NCBI RefSeq assembly: GCF_038087665.1
Contig: NZ_CP149925.1
Location: 62,001 to 126,000, forward strand
Direction of reading: 5' to 3'
DNA from: Gallaecimonas sp. GXIMD4217
GTDB taxonomy: Bacteria; Pseudomonadota; Gammaproteobacteria; Enterobacterales; Gallaecimonadaceae
Length of the DNA: 64,000 nt
Numbering within the stretch: position 1 is the stretch's first letter; each line of letters starts with the position of its first letter. The position numbers were made by a program, and so were the translations under genes. Of the stretch, positions 46,954 to 54,763 are shown piece after piece. The notes under the pieces were generated by a model, which saw nothing but the letters and a program-made list of their open reading frames with translations, did no database searches and was not told where the DNA came from.

Positions 46954-47465
46954 CCAAACCCCAACGCCTGCTGCTGTTGTTCCTGGCCCTGTTCCTGTTG
47001 CCCCTGGTGCTGGCCCGGCTGGCCTTCCACCAGGGCTGGCTGCAGGGCGGCGCCACGGTCAACAAGGGCCAGCTGATCAATCCGCCCCTGGCGGCGGCCA
47101 CATTGTTCGAGGACGACGGCAAGTGGCGGCTGATCTATGTGCAGCCGGCCCAGTGCGACGCCGCCTGTGAACAGAGCCTGTTCATCCTGGGCCAGACCCA
47201 CCTGGCCCTTGGCAAGGAGCTGGACAGGGTCCAGCCCCTGGTGCTGGGCGCCGGCAACGTGGATCCGGCCGACCATGCCGGCCTGGTGTTCCGCCCCGTC
47301 GCCGAGGTGGCCCCCCTGGCCCCGGGCAGGCTGTTCCTGGCCGACCCCCGCGGCTTCGTGATGCTGAGCTACCAGCCGGTGGCCGAGCGCCAGGCGGCCC
47401 TTGCCCTGGGCAAGGACATGCTCAGCGACCTCAAGAAACTCCTGAAACTGTCCCAGATAGGTTGA
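46950..47465 (+). CDS. membrane-anchored cytochrome oxidase assembly protein (SCO-like fold, no CxxxC pair)
   Basis: The 171-residue product has an N-terminal transmembrane anchor (LLLLFLALFLLPLVLARLAF) and a periplasmic part with LATLFEDDGKWRLIYVQPAQCDAACEQSLFILGQTHLALG. This protein is regularly found between SURF1 and ctaA in gammaproteobacterial cox clusters. The C-x3-C in CDAAC resembles the SCO copper site (CxxxC) and the fold looks thioredoxin-like, so a thiol or copper role in CuA maturation is plausible. Its ATG overlaps the SURF1 stop. Confidence 0.75.
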   Translation: MTKPQRLLLLFLALFLLPLVLARLAFHQGWLQGGATVNKGQLINPPLAAATLFEDDGKWRLIYVQPAQCDAACEQSLFILGQTHLALGKELDRVQPLVLGAGNVDPADHAGLVFRPVAEVAPLAPGRLFLADPRGFVMLSYQPVAERQAALALGKDMLSDLKKLLKLSQIG

Positions 47466-47470
47466 TAACA

Positions 47471-48448
47471 ATGAGAAGACTTGCCTATTGCGGCGTGCTG
47501 CTGGCCTTCCTGGTGGTGGCCCTTGGCGCCTACACCAGGCTCACCGACGCCGGCCTGGGCTGCCCGGACTGGCCGGGCTGCTACGGCCACCTGACGGTGC
47601 CCAGTGCCGAACACCATGTGGCCCGGGCCGAGGCCGCCTTCCCGGACCGCCCCGTGGTGGCCCACAAGGCCTGGAACGAGATGATCCACCGCTACTTCGC
47701 CGGCAGCCTGGGGCTGCTGGTGCTGGCCCTGGCCGTCATCGCCCTCAGGAAGCGGGCCCGCCAGAGCGGCCTGGCGCTGCTGCTGCTGGCGCTGATCATC
47801 TTCCAGGCGCTGCTGGGCATGTGGACGGTGACCCTGAACCTCAAGCCGGTGGTGGTGATGGGCCACCTGCTGGGCGGCTTTGCCACCCTGTCGCTGTTGT
47901 GGCTGCTGGGCCTGCGCCTGTCCGGCTGGCGGCTGCCCGGCGGCGAGATGGCGCTCAGGCGCTACAAGCCCTTCGCCATGGCGGCGCTGGCGGTGCTGCT
48001 GGTGCAGATCGCCCTGGGCGGCTGGACCTCCAGCAACTATGCGGCCCTGGTCTGCACCCAGCTGCCGGTGTGCGAGGGCGACTGGTGGGCCCGGCTGCAC
48101 CCAGGCGATGCCTTCAACCTGCTGTCGCCGCCGGCGGACAACTACGAATTCGGCGTGCTGGGCTACGAGGCCCGCATGACCATACATGTCAGCCACCGCA
48201 TCTGGGCCCTGATCACCGCCGCCGTACTGGCGCTGCTGGGCTGGACCCTGTTCAAGCGGGCCCAGAGCCGGGCCTTTCGCAAGCTGGCCATGCTGATGCT
48301 GGTGCTGCTGCTGGTGCAGCTGGGCCTGGGCGTGGCCAACGTGGTGCTGAGCCTGCCGCTGGTGGTGGCGGTGGCCCACAACCTGGTGGCGGCCATGCTG
48401 CTGCTGAGCCTGGTGACGATCAACTACGGACTTTGGCGCAAGGCCTGA
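47471..48448 (+). CDS. ctaA: heme A synthase (COX15/CtaA)
   Basis: CtaA oxidises the C8 methyl group of heme O to make heme A. The 325-residue protein has about eight membrane helices. Visible motifs are [41 protein letters not shown] (heme-ligand histidines), [13 protein letters not shown], the extracellular cysteine loop around [12 protein letters not shown], and [15 protein letters not shown] 47471 lies 5 nt after the preceding stop. Confidence 0.95.
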   Translation: MRRLAYCGVLLAFLVVALGAYTRLTDAGLGCPDWPGCYGHLTVPSAEHHVARAEAAFPDRPVVAHKAWNEMIHRYFAGSLGLLVLALAVIALRKRARQSGLALLLLALIIFQALLGMWTVTLNLKPVVVMGHLLGGFATLSLLWLLGLRLSGWRLPGGEMALRRYKPFAMAALAVLLVQIALGGWTSSNYAALVCTQLPVCEGDWWARLHPGDAFNLLSPPADNYEFGVLGYEARMTIHVSHRIWALITAAVLALLGWTLFKRAQSRAFRKLAMLMLVLLLVQLGLGVANVVLSLPLVVAVAHNLVAAMLLLSLVTINYGLWRKA

Positions 48449-48458
48449 GGAGGCACAG

Positions 48459-49355
48459 ATGGCAAGGACGGTCGCGATACCCCACAGGGCCCTGCCGGCC
48501 TGGAAGGATTACCTGGAGCTGACCAAGCCCAGGGTGGTGCTGCTGTTACTGCTCACCGCCCTGGTGGGCATGGTGCTGGCAAGCCCAACCTGGCCCGATG
48601 CCTGGCTGCTGCTCAACGGCCTCAGCGGTATCGGCCTGGTGTCGGCGGCGGCCGCCGCCATCAACCATGTGTTGGACAGGCGCATCGACGAGCAGATGGC
48701 CCGCACCTACCACAGGCCGGTGGCCCGGGGCCGGGTGTCCGGGCCCAGGGCCCTGGCCTTCGCCGGCGCCATCGCCGCCGCCGGCATGGCCCAGCTCTAC
48801 TTCCTGGTCAACCCGCTGACCGCGGCCCTGACCTTTGCCGCCATGCTCGGCTACGCGGTGGTGTACACGGTGTTCTTGAAACGGGCCACGCCCCAGAACA
48901 TCGTCATCGGCGGCCTGGCCGGGGCGGCGCCGCCGCTGCTGGGCTGGACGGCGGTGACCGGCTCCCTGCACGGCGATGCCTGGCTGCTGGTGATGATCAT
49001 CTTCACCTGGACCCCGCCCCACTTCTGGGCCCTGGCCATCGCCCGCCGTGACGACTACGCGAAGGCGAACATCCCCATGCTGCCGGTGACCCACGGCATC
49101 GACTTCACCAAAACCTGCGTGCTGCTCTACACGGTGCTGCTGCTGGCGGTGGCCGTGCTGCCCTGGCTGACCGGCATGAGCGGCCTCATCTACCTGGTCG
49201 GCTCGCTGCTGCTCAACGGCTGGTTCATGGTCCACGCCGCCCGCCTCAAGTGGGGCGGCGACAAGGAGCAGGCCATGAAGACCTTCAAGGTCAGCATCTG
49301 GCAGCTGATGGGGCTGTTCCTGGTGCTGCTGCTGGATCACGGGGTGGGCCTGTGA
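48459..49355 (+). CDS. ctaB: protoheme IX farnesyltransferase (heme O synthase)
   Basis: CtaB (also called CyoE) adds a farnesyl group to heme B to give heme O, the substrate of the neighbouring CtaA. The 298-residue, nine-helix UbiA-superfamily enzyme has [20 protein letters not shown], the first aspartate motif in [19 protein letters not shown], and [36 protein letters not shown] precedes the ATG. Its stop overlaps the SCO gene (GTGA). Confidence 0.96.
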   Translation: MARTVAIPHRALPAWKDYLELTKPRVVLLLLLTALVGMVLASPTWPDAWLLLNGLSGIGLVSAAAAAINHVLDRRIDEQMARTYHRPVARGRVSGPRALAFAGAIAAAGMAQLYFLVNPLTAALTFAAMLGYAVVYTVFLKRATPQNIVIGGLAGAAPPLLGWTAVTGSLHGDAWLLVMIIFTWTPPHFWALAIARRDDYAKANIPMLPVTHGIDFTKTCVLLYTVLLLAVAVLPWLTGMSGLIYLVGSLLLNGWFMVHAARLKWGGDKEQAMKTFKVSIWQLMGLFLVLLLDHGVGL

Positions 49356-49960
49356 GCCGTTTCCTGTTCATCTTCATGGGGCTGTGCGCCCTGGTGCTGG
49401 GCCTGTACAGCGCCCTGCAGATGAAGGAGCCCCATCAGGTGCAGGCGCTCTGGTACGAACAGCCCCGGGCCCTGGCGCCCTTTTCGCTGAGCGACCAGCA
49501 CGGCCGGGCCTTTGATCTTTCCCGGCTCAAGGGTAAGTGGACCCTTCTGTTCCTGGGCTACACCTCCTGCCCGGACATCTGCCCCACTACCCTGAGCCGG
49601 CTGGCGGCCGTCTACCCCAGGCTGGTCGAGGCCGCCGAGGCGCCGGTGCAGGTGGCGCTGGTGACCGCCGATCCGGCCCGGGACACCCAGGCGGTGCTCA
49701 GGGAATACGTGGCCTTCTTCAACCCGGGCTTTCTGGCCCTGCGCGGCGAGCATGTGGATCTCTACCCCTTCACCCGCCAGCTGGGGCTGATGTACCAGTT
49801 CGACGAGCACGGCGATGTCAGTCATTCCTCGTCCCTGGTGCTGGTCAATCCCGATGGCGCCGTGGAGGCGGTGATCCAGCCGGGGGAGATGGGTGGTTTG
49901 CCTGTTGTTGATACCGAGGCGCTGGTGTCGGATTTTGAGGTGATTGCGGCTGGGCGTTGA
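49352..49960 (+). CDS. SCO1/SenC family copper chaperone
   Basis: SCO proteins deliver copper to, or reduce the thiols of, the CuA site of subunit II. The 202-residue product has an N-terminal anchor ([20 protein letters not shown]) and a thioredoxin-fold domain with the copper-binding C-x3-C in [16 protein letters not shown] and the distal histidine in [15 protein letters not shown]. It starts with GTG 49352 overlapping the ctaB stop and is the last gene of the cox cluster. Confidence 0.93.
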   Translation: MSRFLFIFMGLCALVLGLYSALQMKEPHQVQALWYEQPRALAPFSLSDQHGRAFDLSRLKGKWTLLFLGYTSCPDICPTTLSRLAAVYPRLVEAAEAPVQVALVTADPARDTQAVLREYVAFFNPGFLALRGEHVDLYPFTRQLGLMYQFDEHGDVSHSSSLVLVNPDGAVEAVIQPGEMGGLPVVDTEALVSDFEVIAAGR

Positions 49961-50072
49961 CGTGGGTTCTTGTCTGGGCGACGCCTTCGAGGGCGTTGGT
50001 TTCGGACTCGTCGGTTGTTTTTAGTTGGGATCGTGGGTTTGAACTGCGTTCTCCGAGATCCCCTGCGGGGGC

Positions 50073-50102
50073 GTGACTTTCTTGCTCGCCCAAGAAAGTC
50101 AC
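50073..50102. repeat. perfect 12-bp stem hairpin
   Basis: GTGACTTTCTTG and CAAGAAAGTCAC are exact inverse copies around CTCGCC. No T-tract follows on either strand, so it is not an ordinary terminator. From memory, similar sequence recurs between genes in other gammaproteobacteria; this is unchecked. Confidence 0.75.
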
Positions 50103-50258
50103 CAAAGAAGGCGGCCCGGCTCGAGTCGTAACCCTCGCTTAGGATGGCTTACCGGCAACCGGCGCTGATTCGCATCCTTGCTCAGCAGCGCCTCCGTCGG
50201 CGTCCTGCCTTCGGTTACCTCACGCCCTCCTGCGCTCGGCGACTCTCAACGGGCGAGC

Positions 50259-50427
50259 TTGGCCGCTGTGCGGCCAATAATCATGGTAGATAGGAAAGTT
50301 AACCAATACGGCGCAATGCACTCCGCTTATTGCGCCCTACTCTAGCTGTCACGAGAGTACCGAAGCTCGCGTAGGGCGCAATAGCCGAAGGCGTATTGCG
50401 CCGGATTTAATGGCCGCGAAGCGGCCA
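50259..50427. repeat. REPIN-like nested inverted repeat with GTAG feet
   Basis: Two inverted units (50310-50340 and 50371-50402) each consist of GTAG followed by a GGCGCAAT...ATTGCGCC hairpin. The second has a 9-bp stem, then a 1-nt bulge, then GCC-GAA-GGC. The GTAG feet point at each other across 30 bp. An outer pair of hairpins, TTGGCCGC-TGT-GCGGCCAA (50259-50277) and TGGCCGC-GAA-GCGGCCA (50411-50427), brackets them. GTAG plus a bulged hairpin in inverse pairs is the format of REP/REPIN sequences mobilised by RAYT transposases. No RAYT gene is in the window. Confidence 0.75.
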
Positions 50428-50563
50428 CGCCTGGCCCCATTTTAGCTGGTAAACGCGGGCGCTTGCCTGCGAGTCGGAGGGGGCCGCAGTTCGCCCGGGC
50501 GGGCCTTTACATCATTGCCCGTGAAGGGCTTAATCGGTATTACCTGACCTGCCGAGTCTGAAC

Positions 50564-53500
50564 ATGGCCTTCGCCCGTTTCCTGCTGCTCTGCTGCCTTG
50601 TCCCCCTGGCCTGGGGCCAGAGCCATTACCCCCTGGCCCAGCGGATCAGCAGCGACAATGGCCTGTCCCAAAACGTGGTGCTGGAACTGGCCGAAGACGG
50701 TTATGGTCGCCTCTGGGTTGCCACCCAGGACGGCCTTAACCTGCTCAACAACAACGAGTTTCTGGTCTTTCGCGCCGATCAGAAGAAGTACCCCCTGTCC
50801 GGTACCCTGGTCACCGATCTTGCCGTGGCCGGCGATACCCTCTGGGCGGCCACGGATGCCGGTATCGACAGCATCGACATTACCACCCTGGAAAGCCGTA
50901 GCATCGCCTTGCCCCAGCAAGGCAAACCGGTGACCCACCTGGCTTTCCTGGCCGATAGCCTGTTCTTCCTGATGGACCGCCGCCTGTTCCGGTACAGGCC
51001 CGCCAGCGGCCTGGCAGAGCCCATGCCGGTGCCGGAAGGTTTCGGGAGGGTCTTAAATATCGGCCGTTACGACGACGAACGGCTGTTGCTGCTGGGAGAG
51101 GATCGCCTGGGTTTGATTGGGGCAGAGGACGGCCAGTGGCAGCCGCTGGCTTTGCCGCTGCCTAAAAGAGCCATCAAGGCCGTGGCGGTGGCCGCAGGCC
51201 AGATCTGGTTCAGCGTAAGGGACCAGGGCCTCTTTGCCTGCCGGGCCGAAAGCGGTGCCTGCAGGCGATACGACAAGGCCTCGGGGAGCCTGGCAAGCAA
51301 CAACATCGCCCATATCCACCACAGCGACGGTACCCTCTACCTGGCCACGGACAACGGCATAGGCCTGCTGGATCTGGACAGCGACAAGCTGGACTGGCTT
51401 TATCCCCATAGCCGCCACAATGCCTACCAGGCGTCCCAGATCGCGCGCCGGGTCCTGGTCAGCCGGGACGGTGAGATCCATATAGGTTCTCACAACGGCC
51501 TGTACCGGGTTCCGGCGAGCTATGCCAAGGTCCAGGCATTCAATGTCGGCGCCGGCGGTTTCCCGGATACCATGATCGACCTGGACACCATCAGGCTGGA
51601 TGGCAGGGACAGACTGGCCGTCCTGGAGCCTGGCCTGTTGTCGCTCTGGACGCTGGATGACGGCCGGCTCCAGGCCTTCAGCTCCTTCGCTTACCCGCCC
51701 GAGCTGGAGCCCACTGAACTGCTGGTGGACGGCGACAGCCTCTACCTGGCCACGCTGACCAGGGGCACATTCATGCTGGACCCGGAAAGCGGCCAGATCC
51801 GCCCCCTTGACGAGCGTTTTCCTGGCCTGGGAACGGGGCATCTATTCAACATGGACAGCCCGGCAGCCGACATCCGCATCTTCCACCTGGAGAACGCCAT
51901 GAAGGTGTACGGGCTGCGCCAGGGGCAATGGCAACCCCTGTGGCAGCACAGCTTCGCCACCTTTTCGGCCCGGGCCAGCTATTGGCAGGGCCGGCTCTAT
52001 GTGGCCCTGTATCACCTGGGGCTGATGTCGGCTCCCATGACCACGGACTGGCAGCCACCAGGGGACTGGGTGCAACACCAGGGTCTGGGCATCGCCCTCA
52101 ATCTCTACGAACAGCAGGACAGGCTCTATGTGCTGACCGCCAACCGGGGCCTGTTCCAGATCCAGGATGGCCAGCCCCATGGCATAACCCGGGTACCCGC
52201 CAGCGACGATCTCAACAGCCAGACCCTGCTCTGCGCCCTGGGGGACGATCAGGGCCGGCTGTTGTTGTCCAGCCACAAGGGGCTGGCCATCCTGGATCCG
52301 GCCCAGCAGCACCAGGCCAGCCTGACCGGCCTGCAGGGGGTTCATGAGCAGGAGTTTTCCCAATACCGCTGCGGCACCCTGGAGGGCATGCCCTACTTTG
52401 CCGGCGAAGGTGGCCTGACCCTGCTCCATGACAGCGCCCTGGAAAGCCAGCGCCCGCCGGCGCCCGTGTGGTCCTACATGGAGGCGGACGGGCAGGTGCA
52501 CCAGCCGAGCGAGCAGGGAATCCTGGAGCTGGTGTCTCCCGGACTGGTGCGGCTGCACTTCGTGGCGGCACCGTCGCAATTGCCCATGCAGGCCGGCTAC
52601 AGCTACAGGATCCGCTCCCTGTCGGCGCAATGGACAGAGCTGAAGTCATCGGCAATCACCCTGGTCAACCTGAGGCCGGGTCGTTACCAGGTGGAGCTGC
52701 GGATGCAGGACTTTGCCGGCAACCGGGCGCCCCTTGCCCAGGCCAGCCTGGTCATCAGGCCCACCTTCTGGGAGTCGCCGCTGGCCATTGCCGGCTATGT
52801 GCTGCTGGCCCTGTTGGTGATAGGCGCCCTGGTCAGTGGCAAGCTCAGGACCAACCAGGCCAGGCTGGCCCTGGCCATGGAAAAGAACCGCCGCCAGCAG
52901 GACTATGCCCGGCGCCTGGAGGCCGAGGTGCGGGCCCGTACCGACGAGCTGGAGCTCAAGAAGGAAGAAGCCGTCAACGCCAACAAGGCCAAGACCCGTT
53001 TCATCGCGGCGGCCAGCCATGATCTCAAGCATCCCATCAACCTGATCCGCCTGCAGTTGCACCAGGAAAACAACGCCGAACTCGACCAGCGCCTGGGCGC
53101 CAACCTGGATTTCCTGGAGCAGCTGGTGGCGTCCATCGTCGAATTGTCCAAGCTGGACGCCAAGGTGCTGGTCCCCCAGGAAGAGACCCTGCGCCTGGAC
53201 CACTTCCTGCGCCAGCTGGCCGCTGATTTCGGGGACTTTGCCCGGCACCGGGGGCTGGAGCTGGCGGTGTCCCTGCCGGAGGGGCTCTGGATCAGGAGCG
53301 ACGGCCTGCTGCTGAGACGGATCCTGGGCAACATCCTCGACAATGCCATCAAGATCAGCGAACCGGACAGCCGGGTGTCCCTGGAGGCGGCTTGCCAAGG
53401 GGAGGGCGTCAAGGTCAGCATCCGGGATCAGGGGCCAGGCATGAGCGAAGACGAGCTGGCCGGCCTGTTCACGCCATTTCGGCGCGGCACCAGCAAGTAC

Positions 53501-54007
53501 CAGGGCTCCGGCCTGGGGCTGTCTGTGGTCAAGGGGATGTCGGATCTGCTTGGTCTCGACCTGGAGGTGAGTTCGCAACCGGGCCTGGGTACCTGCTTCA
53601 GCCTGATCCTGCCCCGGGCGGTCGAGCCCGCCCCGGCCGGCACCGCCAAGGCCCTGGTGCTTGCCCTGGTGGAGGACGACCCGGAGCAGCGCCGCCAGCT
53701 GGCGGCGCGCCTTGGCGGAAAGGGGCTGGAGGTGCGCTGCTATGCCCATGCCGAAGCGCTGCTGGGGGAGGACGCCAGCTGCGTCGATGCGGTGCTGTCC
53801 GACGTGGATCTGGGAACAGAGAGCGACGGCTTTAGCTACCTGGCCGACTATCAACGGCTGCTGGGCGGGCGCGGGCCGGTGATCTACATGTCCGGCAATC
53901 CCCAGGCCAGGCACAGGATGCCCAAGGGGTCCGGCCTGTTCTTCCTGTCCAAACCCCTGAAATTGGGTAAGCTGATGTGGATCCTGCATCAAGGTGAGAA
54001 GCAATGA
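50564..54007 (+). CDS. hybrid sensor histidine kinase with periplasmic beta-propeller sensor
   Basis: The 1147-residue protein has a signal peptide (MAFARFLLLCCLVPLAWG) and a long periplasmic sensor. Two-component-regulator propeller repeats are clear (NGLSQNVVLELAEDGYGRLWVAT, NNIAHIHHSDGTLYLATDNGIGLL), then a Y_Y_Y-like domain (about 650-725), one transmembrane helix (about 737-760) and a coiled coil. The kinase core has His819 in AASHDLKHPINL, the N box GNILDNAIKIS and G boxes DQGPGMSEDE and GSGLGLSVVKG. A C-terminal receiver domain has Asp1080 (SDVDLG) and lysine in LSKPLK. It overlaps the response regulator gene by 4 nt. The ligand is unknown; related sensors often read oligosaccharides. 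Confidence 0.9.
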   Translation: MAFARFLLLCCLVPLAWGQSHYPLAQRISSDNGLSQNVVLELAEDGYGRLWVATQDGLNLLNNNEFLVFRADQKKYPLSGTLVTDLAVAGDTLWAATDAGIDSIDITTLESRSIALPQQGKPVTHLAFLADSLFFLMDRRLFRYRPASGLAEPMPVPEGFGRVLNIGRYDDERLLLLGEDRLGLIGAEDGQWQPLALPLPKRAIKAVAVAAGQIWFSVRDQGLFACRAESGACRRYDKASGSLASNNIAHIHHSDGTLYLATDNGIGLLDLDSDKLDWLYPHSRHNAYQASQIARRVLVSRDGEIHIGSHNGLYRVPASYAKVQAFNVGAGGFPDTMIDLDTIRLDGRDRLAVLEPGLLSLWTLDDGRLQAFSSFAYPPELEPTELLVDGDSLYLATLTRGTFMLDPESGQIRPLDERFPGLGTGHLFNMDSPAADIRIFHLENAMKVYGLRQGQWQPLWQHSFATFSARASYWQGRLYVALYHLGLMSAPMTTDWQPPGDWVQHQGLGIALNLYEQQDRLYVLTANRGLFQIQDGQPHGITRVPASDDLNSQTLLCALGDDQGRLLLSSHKGLAILDPAQQHQASLTGLQGVHEQEFSQYRCGTLEGMPYFAGEGGLTLLHDSALESQRPPAPVWSYMEADGQVHQPSEQGILELVSPGLVRLHFVAAPSQLPMQAGYSYRIRSLSAQWTELKSSAITLVNLRPGRYQVELRMQDFAGNRAPLAQASLVIRPTFWESPLAIAGYVLLALLVIGALVSGKLRTNQARLALAMEKNRRQQDYARRLEAEVRARTDELELKKEEAVNANKAKTRFIAAASHDLKHPINLIRLQLHQENNAELDQRLGANLDFLEQLVASIVELSKLDAKVLVPQEETLRLDHFLRQLAADFGDFARHRGLELAVSLPEGLWIRSDGLLLRRILGNILDNAIKISEPDSRVSLEAACQGEGVKVSIRDQGPGMSEDELAGLFTPFRRGTSKYQGSGLGLSVVKGMSDLLGLDLEVSSQPGLGTCFSLILPRAVEPAPAGTAKALVLALVEDDPEQRRQLAARLGGKGLEVRCYAHAEALLGEDASCVDAVLSDVDLGTESDGFSYLADYQRLLGGRGPVIYMSGNPQARHRMPKGSGLFFLSKPLKLGKLMWILHQGEKQ

Positions 54008-54636
54008 AGCCCATGGGCAGCTGCCGTATCTTCGTCGCGGACGACCATCCGCTTTACCTGGACGCCCTGGTTGCCGGGCTGGCCCGGCGTTTTCCCGATG
54101 CCTGCCTCACCTCGGCCGACAACTACCTGGACCTCTTCGAAACACTGAGCGACAGCGCCGACGACCTGGACCTGCTGGTGCTGGACCTGTTCATGCCCGG
54201 CAGCACCGGCTACAGCGGCCTGTATTTCCTGCGCCGCCACTTTCCCGAACTGCCCATAGTGGTGATCAGCGCCCAGGACGATCTCAGTTCCCGCAACAGA
54301 TGTCTGGAGCATGGCGCCGCCGCCTTCGTGTCCAAGTCGGCGCCTCCGGAGGAGCTGTTCGATCTGGTCGCCCGCATCCTGGACGGCAGCTACCGGTTCG
54401 CACGGCAGCAGGAGCGGGCCGCCGGCTCGCAAGCCTATGAAAGGATCGCCTCCCTGACCCCCAGCCAGTTCAAGGTGCTGCACCTGCTTGCCGCCGGCCA
54501 CGCCAACAAGGTGATCGCCGACCGGCTGCATATCTCGGAAAAGACCGTCAAGGCCCACGTCACCGCCATCTTCGCCAAGCTCCAGGTCAGCAACCGCACC
54601 CGGGCCGCCCTGCTCCTTTCTGAAGATCCCCGCTAA
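54004..54636 (+). CDS. NarL/LuxR family response regulator
   Basis: The 210-residue protein has a receiver domain with the acidic pair in FVADDHPLYLDAL, phospho-acceptor Asp61 in LLVLDLFMPGSTG, Ser in VVISAQDD and Lys111 in FVSKSAPPEE. A NarL-type helix-turn-helix follows at about 149-205 (LTPSQFKVLHLLAAGHANKVIADRLHISEKTVKAHVTAIF). All switch residues are present. The ATGA overlap with the kinase makes it the cognate output of a kinase-receiver-regulator relay. The palindrome just downstream is a candidate binding site. Confidence 0.93.
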   Translation: MKPMGSCRIFVADDHPLYLDALVAGLARRFPDACLTSADNYLDLFETLSDSADDLDLLVLDLFMPGSTGYSGLYFLRRHFPELPIVVISAQDDLSSRNRCLEHGAAAFVSKSAPPEELFDLVARILDGSYRFARQQERAAGSQAYERIASLTPSQFKVLHLLAAGHANKVIADRLHISEKTVKAHVTAIFAKLQVSNRTRAALLLSEDPR

Positions 54637-54648
54637 TCAACAGCCTGC

Positions 54649-54673
54649 AAAAGTCCTAGGACTAAAGTCCTAG
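54649..54673. promoter_or_regulatory. palindrome and direct repeat, candidate response-regulator operator
   Basis: AGTCCTAGGACT (54652-54663) is a perfect 12-bp palindrome. AAAGTCCTAG occurs twice 14 bp apart (54650-54659 and 54664-54673). The site is about 13 nt after the response regulator stop and about 60 nt before a TATAAA at 54718-54723 upstream of the secreted-protein gene, a typical position for an activator. Confidence 0.6.
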
Positions 54674-54763
54674 TAATTTGCGTACAAGGTCCAATGCCCA
54701 GCCAGGGCGGCACTCCATATAAAGAACAGGATGCAGCAAAACTGTTAATGGAGTGTCATCAAA

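Larger units (their letters stand above)
49961..50563. other. 603-base structured intergenic region
   Basis: I find no convincing gene. The region is full of inverted repeats: GACGCC/GGCGT near 49979, CCCC-TGC-GGGG near 50060, a perfect 12-bp stem at 50073-50102, and a nested REPIN-like element at 50259-50427. Short open frames exist but have no ribosome site or recognisable protein. The region separates the cox cluster from the sensor kinase operon and probably also holds that operon's promoter near its 3' end. Confidence 0.7.

Noticed and set aside
49845-50105. 86-codon minus-strand frame beginning in the hairpin region
   Set aside because: It overlaps the SCO gene end, has no ribosome site and consists mostly of repeat-derived sequence; likely a spurious frame carried by the intergenic repeat.
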